56,894 nt of DNA. Source: Coxiellaceae bacterium. GTDB taxonomy: Bacteria > Pseudomonadota > Gammaproteobacteria > Comchoanobacterales > Comchoanobacteraceae. Position 1 is the first letter of the stretch, and every line of letters starts with the position of its first letter. A program made the translations under genes and the position numbers. The notes beneath the pieces are model-generated. The model was not told where the DNA came from. It was given only the letters and a program-made list of their open reading frames with translations, and did not search any database. Positions 46,637 to 55,814 of this stretch are shown in pieces. Location: contig CACKTD010000006.1 in the NCBI GenBank assembly GCA_902603055.1, positions 1-56,894 on the forward strand, read 5' to 3'.

Positions 46637-47550
46637 TATTTGTCCCCAAATTTAAATAACACACTAGACCATGTAAACCCAGCACCAAAGCCTAAAAGTA
46701 AAATATTTTGCCCATCTTTTAATAATTTTTGATTTTCCATATCGTGAAGTGCAAGTGGAATGGAGGCTGCAGAAGTATTTGCCATCTGATCAATATTGAG
46801 GAAACATTGTTCAATTGGGAATTTCACCTCTTTGCATATATGTTCAATGATACGCTTATTTGCTTGATGCATCACAATCCAATCAATGTCATAATGTGCC
46901 ATACAGTTTTGAACAAGCTTAACACCTTTGTTCACAGCAATTTTAAAGACTGATTTACCTGACATCTCAATATATTCATTTCCATTGTCATAAACAGTTT
47001 TCAGTAGATCTGCATGCGTTGCATCACTACCAATAACGGTATCAATAATACCCTGTTTATCATTCGCTTCAATCAAAACACCAGCAGCAGCATCTCCAAA
47101 TAGAATAGCTGTTTGACGATCTGTCCAATCAACATGATTTGAATTTTTATCAACACCTAATACATATGCTTTTTTGATTCGCCCAGACTGAATATATAAA
47201 TTTGCGATATCTAAACCAAATAAAAAACCTGAACATGCAGCATTTACATCGAAAGCAATCACATTTTCGAGCTCTAAAGCAGCACAAATCTGACAGGCTA
47301 GACTTGGCATTCGCTGTTCACCACTATATGTAGCTACGATTAGCATATCAATATCTTTTGGGACTTCCTGCATAGCATTAACTGCCATGTCAACTGTAGT
47401 CTGAGAAGCAGAAGCAATGTGACGGTTTTTAATCCCAGTTCGTTTCACTATCCACTCATCAGATGTTTCAATAAACTTACTAAGATCATTATTAGTCAGA
47501 GTATTTTTTGGTACGAAACTGGTGAATTTTTTAATCTTGGAGTACTTCAT
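46636..47550 (-). CDS. fabH: Beta-ketoacyl-ACP synthase III
   Basis: Initiates fatty-acid synthesis by condensing acetyl-CoA with malonyl-ACP. 304 residues. Catalytic Cys106 in DVNAACSGFLFGL, His in VMHQANKRI and Asn in ANTSAASIPLAL. Overlaps plsX by 20 nt and fabG by 1 nt. Confidence 0.97.
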   Translation of the reverse strand: MKYSKIKKFTSFVPKNTLTNNDLSKFIETSDEWIVKRTGIKNRHIASASQTTVDMAVNAMQEVPKDIDMLIVATYSGEQRMPSLACQICAALELENVIAFDVNAACSGFLFGLDIANLYIQSGRIKKAYVLGVDKNSNHVDWTDRQTAILFGDAAAGVLIEANDKQGIIDTVIGSDATHADLLKTVYDNGNEYIEMSGKSVFKIAVNKGVKLVQNCMAHYDIDWIVMHQANKRIIEHICKEVKFPIEQCFLNIDQMANTSAASIPLALHDMENQKLLKDGQNILLLGFGAGFTWSSVLFKFGDK

Positions 47551-48553
47551 TAAATCCCTTAAATTCTGTATCTATAAATTCCTCAAAATAACCTACAGGA
47601 TTAACTTCAATTGTTCTGTAAGCTAATAAAATAGCATTATAAAATGCATCAACACATGCAGAACCATGGCTTTTAACAACTAATCCGTCTAGACCAAACA
47701 ATAATGCACCATTTCTAAATTTAGGATCATAAAACTTCATAGAAGACCGTATTTTAGTCTTAAAGAAATAGCCTAAAAGGTATCCAAACCAACTTGATTT
47801 AAATGTTTCATTATATACAAACTTAAGAAATTTTGATGTTCCTTCACATGATTTTAAAAGAATATTACCTGAAAGACCATCACAGACGATCACATCAGCC
47901 ATATCACTGTATATTTGTGAAGGCTCAACGTAACCAATATAATTTAAATTCATAAGTTGGAATATTTCATTACATTCTTTTATCAGCGTATTACCCTTAT
48001 GCTTTTCATGACCAATATTTAGCAATGCAACACGTGGATTTGTAATGCCCTGAGTTTTAGCAACATAAATTCCCATTATTGCAAACTGAACCATATTAGA
48101 TACATTGCATTGTATATTTGCTCCCAAGTCAACAATCCAGGTATCTCGACGCTTTTTTGTTGGAAAGCTAGAAATAATTGCAGGACGATGAATACCATTG
48201 AGTGTTCTTAGTATTTTCCGGGAAATAGCCATTAGAACACCAGTATTAGCAGCACTAATCACAGCTTGAGATTTTCTTGCCTGTAATGATTGAATTGCAC
48301 GACCAATTGAAGAAAGATGATAACGTTTTAGTGCAGACAACAAACCATCATGCATTTTAATGTTTCTTTCACAATGAAATATTTTAATATTTTCTATTTC
48401 TGAAAAGACATATTTTTTTATAACAGCTTCATCACCGTATAAAGCTATTTCAATTTCAGGATGATCTGCAGCAAATCTGCATGATGCAGGTACTGTAGTT
48501 TCTGGACCGAAATCACCGCCCATCACGTCCACAGCAATGCAAATTTTAGACAT
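47531..48553 (-). CDS. plsX: Phosphate acyltransferase PlsX
   Basis: Makes acyl-phosphate from acyl-ACP for PlsY, whose gene is also in this window at 53944. 340 residues. AVDVMGGDFGPE near the N-terminus, SAANTGVLMAIS, and C-terminal HGSACVDAFYNAI are family motifs. 1-nt overlap with rpmF (TAATG). Confidence 0.97.
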   Translation of the reverse strand: MSKICIAVDVMGGDFGPETTVPASCRFAADHPEIEIALYGDEAVIKKYVFSEIENIKIFHCERNIKMHDGLLSALKRYHLSSIGRAIQSLQARKSQAVISAANTGVLMAISRKILRTLNGIHRPAIISSFPTKKRRDTWIVDLGANIQCNVSNMVQFAIMGIYVAKTQGITNPRVALLNIGHEKHKGNTLIKECNEIFQLMNLNYIGYVEPSQIYSDMADVIVCDGLSGNILLKSCEGTSKFLKFVYNETFKSSWFGYLLGYFFKTKIRSSMKFYDPKFRNGALLFGLDGLVVKSHGSACVDAFYNAILLAYRTIEVNPVGYFEEFIDTEFKGFNEVLQD

Positions 48554-48750
48554 TATTCCTGTTCTTCAGCATCAACATCTATTGCATCGATAACTTTTTT
48601 ACCTCGATAATAACCATTTGCAGTTATATGATGACGTAAGTGTGTTTCACCTGTTTCAATGTCAACGGATAGTCTTGGCTCTTTAATATGTGTATGAGAT
48701 CTTCTCATGCCTCTTCGGGAGGGAGTTACTTTACTTTTCTGTACAGCCAT
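48553..48750 (-). CDS. rpmF: 50S ribosomal protein L32
   Basis: 65 residues with the family start [19 protein letters not shown]. No cysteines, so this is the zinc-free form. Heads the rpmF-plsX-fab operon, as in many gammaproteobacteria. AGGTGG ribosome site before the ATG. Confidence 0.97.
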   Translation of the reverse strand: MAVQKSKVTPSRRGMRRSHTHIKEPRLSVDIETGETHLRHHITANGYYRGKKVIDAIDVDAEEQE

Positions 48751-48784
48751 AATCCACCTTAAAAACTATTAATATACATCATTA

Positions 48785-49651
48785 TTAGTTAAAAAACAAT
48801 CTTAAAAACTCATCCATATCTTTTGGCACAGGAGATTTAAATATTAGTTTTTCATTTGTAACAGGATGATAAAATTCAACTATGTGTGCATGCAATAATA
48901 AACATTCATGTTTTTTTTCTTTATTAAGTTTAAAATTACCATATTTATCATCCCCAACAATAGGAAGATGATGCTCTTGTAAATGACGCCTAAGTTGATG
49001 CTTTCTTCCAGTTACTGGCATTAGCTCAAGATAACAATATTTGTCTGTTTGTTTTAATAGTTTAAGGTCAGTAATTGCACCATGAACTTTTTGGACATTG
49101 TCAGATTGGATTAATAATGGTTGATCGATACGATATTTATTTTTTTTGAAAGGCCATTTACCAAAACTAATTGCACGGTATATCTTTGATACTTTTTTAT
49201 CTTTGAACAACTGAGCCATTGATCTTGCTATCTGGTATTTTTTTGCATAAATAAGACATCCACTGGTCATTTTATCAAGACGATGTAGAGGATAGATTCT
49301 TTCTGAATACTTTTGACTAAGGAATGTACTAATATCTTTTTTTTCACCAGTACCAGGCTGTACTGCCATATTTCTTGATTTATTAATTACAATAAAATCA
49401 TCATCTTCAAACATAACATGAATATCTAACACCATATTTGTACCTAAAGTAACTTCATTTATTTTTGGGACCTTTATTAAATCGCCAAGCTGTAAGAGAT
49501 ATCCTTCCTTAGATCGTTTATTATTTACTCTAATATGCTTTTGTCGTATTAATCGATAAATTAACCCTTTAGAAACACCTGGGTACATTCGAAATAAAAA
49601 TTTATCCAATCGGCTATCAATGTTATCTGAAGTTATTTCTATTTCATTCAT
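48785..49651 (-). CDS. rluC: Ribosomal large-subunit pseudouridine synthase RluC
   Basis: 288-residue RluA-family enzyme. N-terminal S4 RNA-binding domain (about 12-65) and catalytic motif HRLDKMTSG with Asp126. RluC targets 23S U955, U2504 and U2580 in E. coli. The divergent pairing with rne is the typical rluC context and supports RluC over RluD. Confidence 0.93.
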   Translation of the reverse strand: MNEIEITSDNIDSRLDKFLFRMYPGVSKGLIYRLIRQKHIRVNNKRSKEGYLLQLGDLIKVPKINEVTLGTNMVLDIHVMFEDDDFIVINKSRNMAVQPGTGEKKDISTFLSQKYSERIYPLHRLDKMTSGCLIYAKKYQIARSMAQLFKDKKVSKIYRAISFGKWPFKKNKYRIDQPLLIQSDNVQKVHGAITDLKLLKQTDKYCYLELMPVTGRKHQLRRHLQEHHLPIVGDDKYGNFKLNKEKKHECLLLHAHIVEFYHPVTNEKLIFKSPVPKDMDEFLRLFFN

Positions 49652-49713
49652 AATATTATTATGTCATGGTTTAATTAAATTTAATATCGTACTATAGTAG
49701 TTATAGTTATTTT

Positions 49714-49719
49714 TATAAT
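49714..49719 (+). promoter_or_regulatory. Candidate -10 box for rne
   Basis: Perfect TATAAT 38 bp before the rne start in the 106-bp rluC/rne gap. No good -35 is seen. If used, the leader is only about 30 nt, too short for the long autoregulatory 5' UTR hairpins of E. coli rne. Confidence 0.35.
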
Positions 49720-49757
49720 ACAAAAGATTTTATGAATTTATTAAATAGAGAACATTT

Positions 49758-51563
49758 ATGGGAACAATATATATTAATGCACAATGGCCCGAAGAACTCC
49801 GAATCGCTACAGTTAAAAATGGAAAATTATTTGATTTAGAAATTGAGTTACAAAAGGCCAATAGAAACAAAGGGAATATTTACAATGCCAAAATAGTAAA
49901 GATAGAAAGTAGCTTAAACGCTGTCTTTTTAGATTATGGTGGTGTTAGAAATGGTTTTCTGCCACTGAAGGAAATCCACAAGGGTTATTTATCTCAGAAT
50001 CAAGATGGCAAACACAATCTAAGCGATCTTAAAATTGGACAAAAAATGCTTGTTCAAGTAGAAAAAGACGAACGTGGTGAGAAAGGTGCAGCCCTTACCA
50101 CCTATATTTCATTAGCAGGAACGTTTTTGGTTTTTATGCCTTTTAGTGGTAAAAGTGCTGTTACAAAACAAGCCGAAAATAAAGAGCGATCAGAATTGAA
50201 AGCCATCATTGAAGGGCTAAATCTTGATGAAGGAACAGGCATTATCGTAAGAACTGCAGGTATTGGCAAAACTAATGAAGAACTTTCATGGGATTATAAT
50301 GCACTTAAACATCATTGGTCCATAATTGAAAATGCCAGTAATCAAAACGAAGCACCATGTATGATTTTTCAAGAATCTGATACATTAATACGGGTTTTGA
50401 GAGATAACTTACGTCAGGATACAGATAAAATAATTATTGATACACAAAAGGGATTTGATTTAGTTAAGTCTTTTTTATCACAGACCAGACCTGGTAGTGA
50501 GGAAATTGTTGAATTAAATGACCAAACATTACCACTTTTTACTCAATTTGATCTTGAGGATAAAATTAAATCCATCTATGACCGTGAAATAAGACTTCCA
50601 TCTGGTGGCGCAATCATTATTGATACTACAGAAGCTTTAACAGCCATTGATGTCAACTCCTCACGATCAACAAAGAGTACAGACATCGAAACAACAGCTA
50701 AACATACCAATCTTGAAGCAATAGAAGTCATAGCAAATCAGTTACGAATACGTGATATTGGTGGGATCGTTGTAATTGATTTCATTGACATGAATGAGAA
50801 GTCTCATCGTACTGAAGTAGAAGATAGAGCTAAACAGTTATTTAGTTTAGATCGTGCTAAAATTAAGACTGAAAGCATATCAAATCTTACAGGCTGCATG
50901 TCACTTCTAAGACAAAGATTAAGATCATTTGCAAATAATATTATGACATTTAAAAGTGAATGTAATATTGATAGTTTTGCAATGTACTTACTACGAAATA
51001 CACAATCATTGGCATCTGAAGCACAAGTAAAAAACGTTCAATTACAGGTATCTGTAAATATTGCAACGTATATTCTCAACGAGTGTCGTGAAATTATAAA
51101 TCGTATTTCAGCTAATGTAGATTGCCAAATTCATGTGATTCCTAATCCAAACTATGCAGTAAATGAATACTCTTTAAAGGCAATTAGAGGTCTTGCAGAA
51201 AGTGCTCCCCCATCATATACACAAAAAGATCAGATAAGCCCTGAATCTAACTATGATTTAAACGCTAATAACAACCGGACACATCAAACACCTGCAATTA
51301 CTGAAAATCTTTATAACCAACCGTTGCCTAAGGGTAATCCGCTAGCACTATTTATTCGTTTTTTCTTTAACCTTTTTAAAAATGAACAATCCAGTCCTAA
51401 AAAATCACATTCTAAAAAGACTGATAAACCAGAAAATTCCTCTTCAAGTACTCGTAAACCTTATGGAAAACGTCATTCAAAAGGTAATCAGTATCGAAGA
51501 AAAAGAAACACACCTTATAATAATCGGAAGAAAACTGTTAGCCGCGCAGATTCTGATAAGTAA
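49758..51563 (+). CDS. rne: Ribonuclease E, compact and lacking the Zn-link motif
   Basis: Main endoribonuclease of mRNA decay and rRNA/tRNA processing. 601 residues: S1 domain (about 35-118), 5' sensor and DNase I-like catalytic domain with Asp298 (AIDVNS) and Asp341 (VIDFIDM). After RQRLR (about 385-389) the usual CPRCxGTG zinc-link is replaced by sequence with a single cysteine (C402). Residues 527-541 (PLALFIRFFFNLFK region) look like the membrane-binding helix of RNase E, followed by a Lys/Arg-rich tail to the end, so this is RNase E and not RNase G. Convergent 26-nt overlap with tsaE. Confidence 0.93.
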   Translation: MGTIYINAQWPEELRIATVKNGKLFDLEIELQKANRNKGNIYNAKIVKIESSLNAVFLDYGGVRNGFLPLKEIHKGYLSQNQDGKHNLSDLKIGQKMLVQVEKDERGEKGAALTTYISLAGTFLVFMPFSGKSAVTKQAENKERSELKAIIEGLNLDEGTGIIVRTAGIGKTNEELSWDYNALKHHWSIIENASNQNEAPCMIFQESDTLIRVLRDNLRQDTDKIIIDTQKGFDLVKSFLSQTRPGSEEIVELNDQTLPLFTQFDLEDKIKSIYDREIRLPSGGAIIIDTTEALTAIDVNSSRSTKSTDIETTAKHTNLEAIEVIANQLRIRDIGGIVVIDFIDMNEKSHRTEVEDRAKQLFSLDRAKIKTESISNLTGCMSLLRQRLRSFANNIMTFKSECNIDSFAMYLLRNTQSLASEAQVKNVQLQVSVNIATYILNECREIINRISANVDCQIHVIPNPNYAVNEYSLKAIRGLAESAPPSYTQKDQISPESNYDLNANNNRTHQTPAITENLYNQPLPKGNPLALFIRFFFNLFKNEQSSPKKSHSKKTDKPENSSSSTRKPYGKRHSKGNQYRRKRNTPYNNRKKTVSRADSDK

Positions 51564-51951
51564 TGTTTCTAGAATTTAATTGATTTGAGAATGAAATATT
51601 AATGATATGATGTGGGTTAAGAAATCCTGATGGCAAATTCTCCGCCCACTCTATCAAATATAACGTGTTCTCTTCAGTGTAAAAATCTAAACCGAGACTT
51701 AAAACTTCTTCAGGCTCTTTCAATCGATAAGCGTCCATGTGAATAATTTGATTAGATTCAGAAACAGGATATACATGCATAATCCCAAATGTAGGACTTG
51801 AAACAGGTTTTGCAGTAATTGTTGCAACTAAACGTGAAATAAAAGTTGTTTTACCTGATCCCATTGGTCCATTAATGTAGATAACATCGCCAAAAGAAAT
51901 ATTTTGCCTAAAAGTATTGATGTAATGGTCGAGATCTTCTAATTTTAACAT
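51538..51951 (-). CDS. tsaE: tRNA threonylcarbamoyladenosine biosynthesis ATPase TsaE
   Basis: 137-residue P-loop protein working with TsaB-TsaD to make t6A37. Walker A NGPMGSGKTT (27-36), switch-like SSPTFGIMHVY and MDAYRL, and LIEWAENLP near the C-terminus. Follows nnr with a 7-nt overlap, as in E. coli. Confidence 0.95.
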   Translation of the reverse strand: MLKLEDLDHYINTFRQNISFGDVIYINGPMGSGKTTFISRLVATITAKPVSSPTFGIMHVYPVSESNQIIHMDAYRLKEPEEVLSLGLDFYTEENTLYLIEWAENLPSGFLNPHHIINISFSNQLNSRNITYQNLRG

Positions 51952-53363
51952 GTATGGTATTTTATAATAATTGGTATAGAGGATACAAGATCATCCGCTG
52001 TTAATCCATTTCCAAGCTTTGAACCAACATATTCACCTACTTCTGCATGAGTACAAATAGCATTTGTTATTGATTCAAAAGTAACCCCAAATTGTGCAAT
52101 AAAACCGCCAATAATACCTGATAATACATCCCCACTTCCTGCGGTGGCTAATACAGAAGATCCTCCAGGAATAATTGCGAGTCGACTCTCATGAACGATA
52201 ATTGTAGATATGCCTTTTAATACTATATTACATCCGAATAAATTGTAGAGTTCATTTGCAGCTAATATTGGGTTTTGACAAACTTCTTCTATGGATACCT
52301 GTAGCAAACGTGCAGCTTCCTTATAATGAGGCGTAATTACATCATTGGGGGATATAATACTTTTTCCTGATAAGTAGTTTAATGCTCCGCCATCAATTAC
52401 TTTAATAACATCTTTAGATAATACATCATTTATAAGCTGAGTATGATCCTGATTATTCGCTGAAATACCTGGACCAATAACTATGACGGGATTATGTTCT
52501 TTAATCACTGCATGAAAAACCTGATCATCATAATGCTCAGATATTACTGAATGCATATTGTTAATTGGTTTTGATGACAATTGCATTAAATAAGAATACC
52601 CACAACCACTTTTAATCGCTGCATGTGTTGCTAATAATGCAGCTCCCTCCATGGATTCATCCCCTCCAATCGTAATTACACGACCAGCATTACCTTTGTG
52701 AAAATTCTGGGGTCTTGATGGAATATTAAAGTTTTCAATTAATTCATAACCATGGCTTTTTAATTGATAATCAGGGGATATTACAATGATCTTTCCACAA
52801 CTATCCTTACCAGGACCAAGAAAAAAACCTGGCTTTAAGCCAAAATATGTAAGTGTTAAATCTACTTTGATTACAGCATCTAAATGCTGCCCTTCAGAAC
52901 CAAGACCTGAAGGAATATCCAGTGCTATTTTTATTGCACTAACATTATTAAACCATCTAATAGCGTTATCTAATGATGGAGTTAACTTTAGGTTTAAACC
53001 TATCCCAATTACAGCATCAACCAATACATGATATTCTTTATCCGGAAATCTTTGTTGAATAAGTTTATTTTTTTTTAAATAGTTTTTTTGAGAAACTGGA
53101 ATTTTAATCTCATCAAATACTTGAATAATATCTACAGCATAACCTTGTTCATATAAAGAAATACCAACTAATACCCCTAACATACCGTTATCACCATTAC
53201 CAACTAAGATACCTATGTTAGATCCCTTTGTGATATATTCTTTTATTCGATTTACAGAATAGAATGATAACAACTCTGGCAAACGTTGCTTTTTTTGTTT
53301 GGAACAATCGATCCAAGTCTTTTCTAAATCTTTAATCTGTTTTTTTGTGTATATTTTCATCAA
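51945..53363 (-). CDS. nnr: Bifunctional NAD(P)HX epimerase/dehydratase
   Basis: Repairs hydrated NAD(P)H. 472 residues: N-terminal YjeF epimerase domain (about 1-200) and C-terminal ADP-dependent dehydratase (about 220-470) with GRVITIGGDESMEGAALL and TAGSGDVLSGIIGGF. The dehydratase motifs look intact. The epimerase glycine motif, usually NNGGDG, reads DNGMLG here (residues 58-63), although VDAVIG with its Asp is present, so epimerase activity may be weakened. Start overlaps the orn end by 32 nt; M2 at 53360 is an equal candidate. Confidence 0.94.
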   Translation of the reverse strand: MMKIYTKKQIKDLEKTWIDCSKQKKQRLPELLSFYSVNRIKEYITKGSNIGILVGNGDNGMLGVLVGISLYEQGYAVDIIQVFDEIKIPVSQKNYLKKNKLIQQRFPDKEYHVLVDAVIGIGLNLKLTPSLDNAIRWFNNVSAIKIALDIPSGLGSEGQHLDAVIKVDLTLTYFGLKPGFFLGPGKDSCGKIIVISPDYQLKSHGYELIENFNIPSRPQNFHKGNAGRVITIGGDESMEGAALLATHAAIKSGCGYSYLMQLSSKPINNMHSVISEHYDDQVFHAVIKEHNPVIVIGPGISANNQDHTQLINDVLSKDVIKVIDGGALNYLSGKSIISPNDVITPHYKEAARLLQVSIEEVCQNPILAANELYNLFGCNIVLKGISTIIVHESRLAIIPGGSSVLATAGSGDVLSGIIGGFIAQFGVTFESITNAICTHAEVGEYVGSKLGNGLTADDLVSSIPIIIKYHTC

Positions 53364-53901
53364 ATGAACTTTTTATCATAGCCTTCATATAATATTGTAG
53401 CTCATATACAGATTCTTTGATGTCATCCATTGCACGATGCGTGTTTTTTTTGGGGAATTCTTTCACTAAATTAACTTTTAAATCATATATTATTTTTAAT
53501 GTGGTCACGTCTAGATGCCGGTAATGAAAAAAATTAGCAAGTTTGGGCATATATTTTACTAAAAATCGACGATCTTGAGATACTGTATTACCACACATTG
53601 GAGAAACACCTGATTCAAGGTGCTTTGATAAAAAATCCAATGTTTCTTGCTCGGCTTTTTCACATGAAATTTTGCTTTCTGGGATCTTTGGCCATAATCC
53701 TGATTGGACATGTAGTTGTTTTGCAAATGGAGACGAATTTTCTAAAATAGATAATGGCTGATGAATAATTAGATTTGGTCCCTCCTCTAAAATATTAAAC
53801 TCAGTGTCAGTGACTAATGTTGCAATTTCCACAATGTGGTGTTGATCTGGCTCTAAACCAGTCATTTCAAGATCTATCCAGATTAATTTACTCAATTTCA
53901 T
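53332..53901 (-). CDS. orn: Oligoribonuclease
   Basis: Essential 3'-5' exonuclease degrading 2-5-nt RNAs and pGpG. 189 residues. DEDDh motifs: IDLEMTGL (Asp10, Glu12), CGNTVSQDRRFL and HRAMDDIKES. First gene of orn-nnr-tsaE on the minus strand, divergent from plsY. Confidence 0.97.
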   Translation of the reverse strand: MKLSKLIWIDLEMTGLEPDQHHIVEIATLVTDTEFNILEEGPNLIIHQPLSILENSSPFAKQLHVQSGLWPKIPESKISCEKAEQETLDFLSKHLESGVSPMCGNTVSQDRRFLVKYMPKLANFFHYRHLDVTTLKIIYDLKVNLVKEFPKKNTHRAMDDIKESVYELQYYMKAMIKSSFDENIHKKTD

Positions 53902-53943
53902 GGCACTATTGTAGCCTTTTTAATTGTGAAGTAACATAGTTAG

Positions 53944-54519
53944 ATGTATTTTAATTCATTGTTGTTTTATTTAATTTGTTATGCAATTGGTTCTATTCAA
54001 TTTGGTTACTTGATTTCTATATTATTTAACCTTAAAAACCCTTATACACATGGCTCTACAAATACTGGTGCCACAAACATGTTTAGAATAAATGGACCTT
54101 ATTTTGGACTACTGACCTATTTCTTTGATTTTTTAAAAGTATTTGGGGTTTATTTAGTATTAAGAAATCAATTACCTATAGAACATGTCTTTATATGCAT
54201 GTATTGTGGTGTTTTTGGCCACATTTATCCTTTACTAAATACATACAAAGGTGGTAAAGGAGTAGCCTCATTCAGTGCTATTTTAATTGCAATCTCATTA
54301 AAATTCACTATTGTAATGCTGGTAATTTGGGGAGCACTTTCATATTTGACAAGTGCTGGAGTTGCATCAGTAGCAATGGTTGTTTTAAGTATCATATTTA
54401 TAAAACAAACCATTGCTAAATCTATATTAATTACATTTCATCTAATTGTATCTGCTGTTATAATTATGAGACATAACAGCAATTTAAAAGATTATATTAA
54501 GCAATATCAATTAACTTAA
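53944..54519 (+). CDS. plsY: Glycerol-3-phosphate acyltransferase PlsY
   Basis: Inner-membrane enzyme moving the acyl group from acyl-phosphate (made by PlsX) to glycerol-3-phosphate. 191 residues, about five TM helices. Loop motifs GSTNTGATNMFR, GHIYPLLNTYKGGKGVA. Overlaps the convergent FKBP gene by 23 nt. Confidence 0.95.
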   Translation: MYFNSLLFYLICYAIGSIQFGYLISILFNLKNPYTHGSTNTGATNMFRINGPYFGLLTYFFDFLKVFGVYLVLRNQLPIEHVFICMYCGVFGHIYPLLNTYKGGKGVASFSAILIAISLKFTIVMLVIWGALSYLTSAGVASVAMVVLSIIFIKQTIAKSILITFHLIVSAVIIMRHNSNLKDYIKQYQLT

Positions 54520-54949
54520 CTTTAAAGATTAATACGCTGCCACCTGGAATTACTCCAGCGATTCCATTTTCGCCATAAGCTAAATTAGCAGGTATGACGA
54601 ATTCATATTCGTCACCAACAACCATAAGTTGCAAACCCTCTACCCAGCCTGGAATTACTTGGGTTACACCAAATTTAGCAGGGACGCCACGTTTATATGA
54701 GCTATCAAATTCAGTACCGTCAATAAGCTTACCTTCATAATGTACAGTTACAACATTATCTTTAGTAGGCATCATAGCACCATCGCCAGAATTTAATTTT
54801 TTATACAATAAGCCTGAGGCTGTTTTAGTAACACCATCGGATTTTGCATAATTATCATAATAATTTGAATTGTCAGTCATTGTCATATCTCCATAAATAA
54901 TTGGACTAAATAAAAGAATTAAAAATAACTTAAATAAGTTAGGCTTCAT
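54497..54949 (-). CDS. FKBP-type peptidyl-prolyl isomerase, exported
   Basis: 150 residues with a signal peptide (about 1-20, [16 protein letters not shown]) and one complete FKBP domain (about 45-150): [51 protein letters not shown]. Proline-isomerising and probably chaperone activity in the periplasm. It lacks the long N-terminal dimerisation domain of FkpA/Mip. Overlaps sucD by 11 nt on the same strand. Confidence 0.93.
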   Translation of the reverse strand: MKPNLFKLFLILLFSPIIYGDMTMTDNSNYYDNYAKSDGVTKTASGLLYKKLNSGDGAMMPTKDNVVTVHYEGKLIDGTEFDSSYKRGVPAKFGVTQVIPGWVEGLQLMVVGDEYEFVIPANLAYGENGIAGVIPGGSVLIFKVKLIDIA

Positions 54950-55814
54950 CCTGCATCCTCTTTAACATCGCAACTCCAATTTGGGCAGGATTTTTTACGA
55001 TTGTAATACCAGCATCTTCAAATGCTGCATACTTTGCTTCTGCGGTTCCTTTTCCACCTGAAATAATAGCACCAGCATGCCCCATTCTTTTGCCACTTGG
55101 TGCTGTTACACCTGCAATATAACCCACTACTGGCTTAGTAACATTTTCTTTAATAAACTCAGCAGCTTCTTCTTCAGCAGTACCACCGATTTCACCGACT
55201 ATAATAATACCTTCTGTTTGAGGATCATCTTGGAAGCGTGATAATACATCAATAAAATTCATTCCAGGAATTGGATCCCCTCCAATACCAACACAAGTAC
55301 TTTGACCAAGTTCACATGCTGTTGTTTGATTCACTGCTTCATAAGTTAACGTTCCACTTCTAGAAACAATACCAATCTTTCCTTTTTTATGAATACTACC
55401 TGGCATAATACCAATTTTGCATTCTTCGGGAGTAATTATACCTGGACAGTTTGGTCCTATCATTAAAGTACCTGTTTCAGTTAACCTTTTTTTAATCGGA
55501 ATCATATCAATTACGGGAATGCCCTCTGTAATACATATAATGAGTTCAATTCCTGCATCAATTGCTTCAGCAATTGAGTCTTTACAAAAAGGAGCAGGAA
55601 CAAAAATAACAGATACTGTTGCACCTGTATCCTGAACTGCCTCCGCAACACTATCATAAACTGGAACACCTAAATGAGTTGTTCCACCTTTACCAGGAGT
55701 AACACCACCTACTAGTTTCGAACCATATTCAAGCATTTGCTCACAATGAAGTGTGCCTTGGGAACCAGTTATACCTTGGCAGATTATTTTTGTATCAGAA
55801 TTTACTAAAATCAT
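54939..55814 (-). CDS. sucD: Succinyl-CoA synthetase alpha subunit
   Basis: TCA-cycle enzyme making succinate and ATP/GTP from succinyl-CoA. 291 residues. CoA-binding Rossmann region ([18 protein letters not shown]) and the phosphohistidine in [12 protein letters not shown]. Overlaps sucC by 4 nt (ATGA). Confidence 0.97.
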   Translation of the reverse strand: MILVNSDTKIICQGITGSQGTLHCEQMLEYGSKLVGGVTPGKGGTTHLGVPVYDSVAEAVQDTGATVSVIFVPAPFCKDSIAEAIDAGIELIICITEGIPVIDMIPIKKRLTETGTLMIGPNCPGIITPEECKIGIMPGSIHKKGKIGIVSRSGTLTYEAVNQTTACELGQSTCVGIGGDPIPGMNFIDVLSRFQDDPQTEGIIIVGEIGGTAEEEAAEFIKENVTKPVVGYIAGVTAPSGKRMGHAGAIISGGKGTAEAKYAAFEDAGITIVKNPAQIGVAMLKRMQDEA

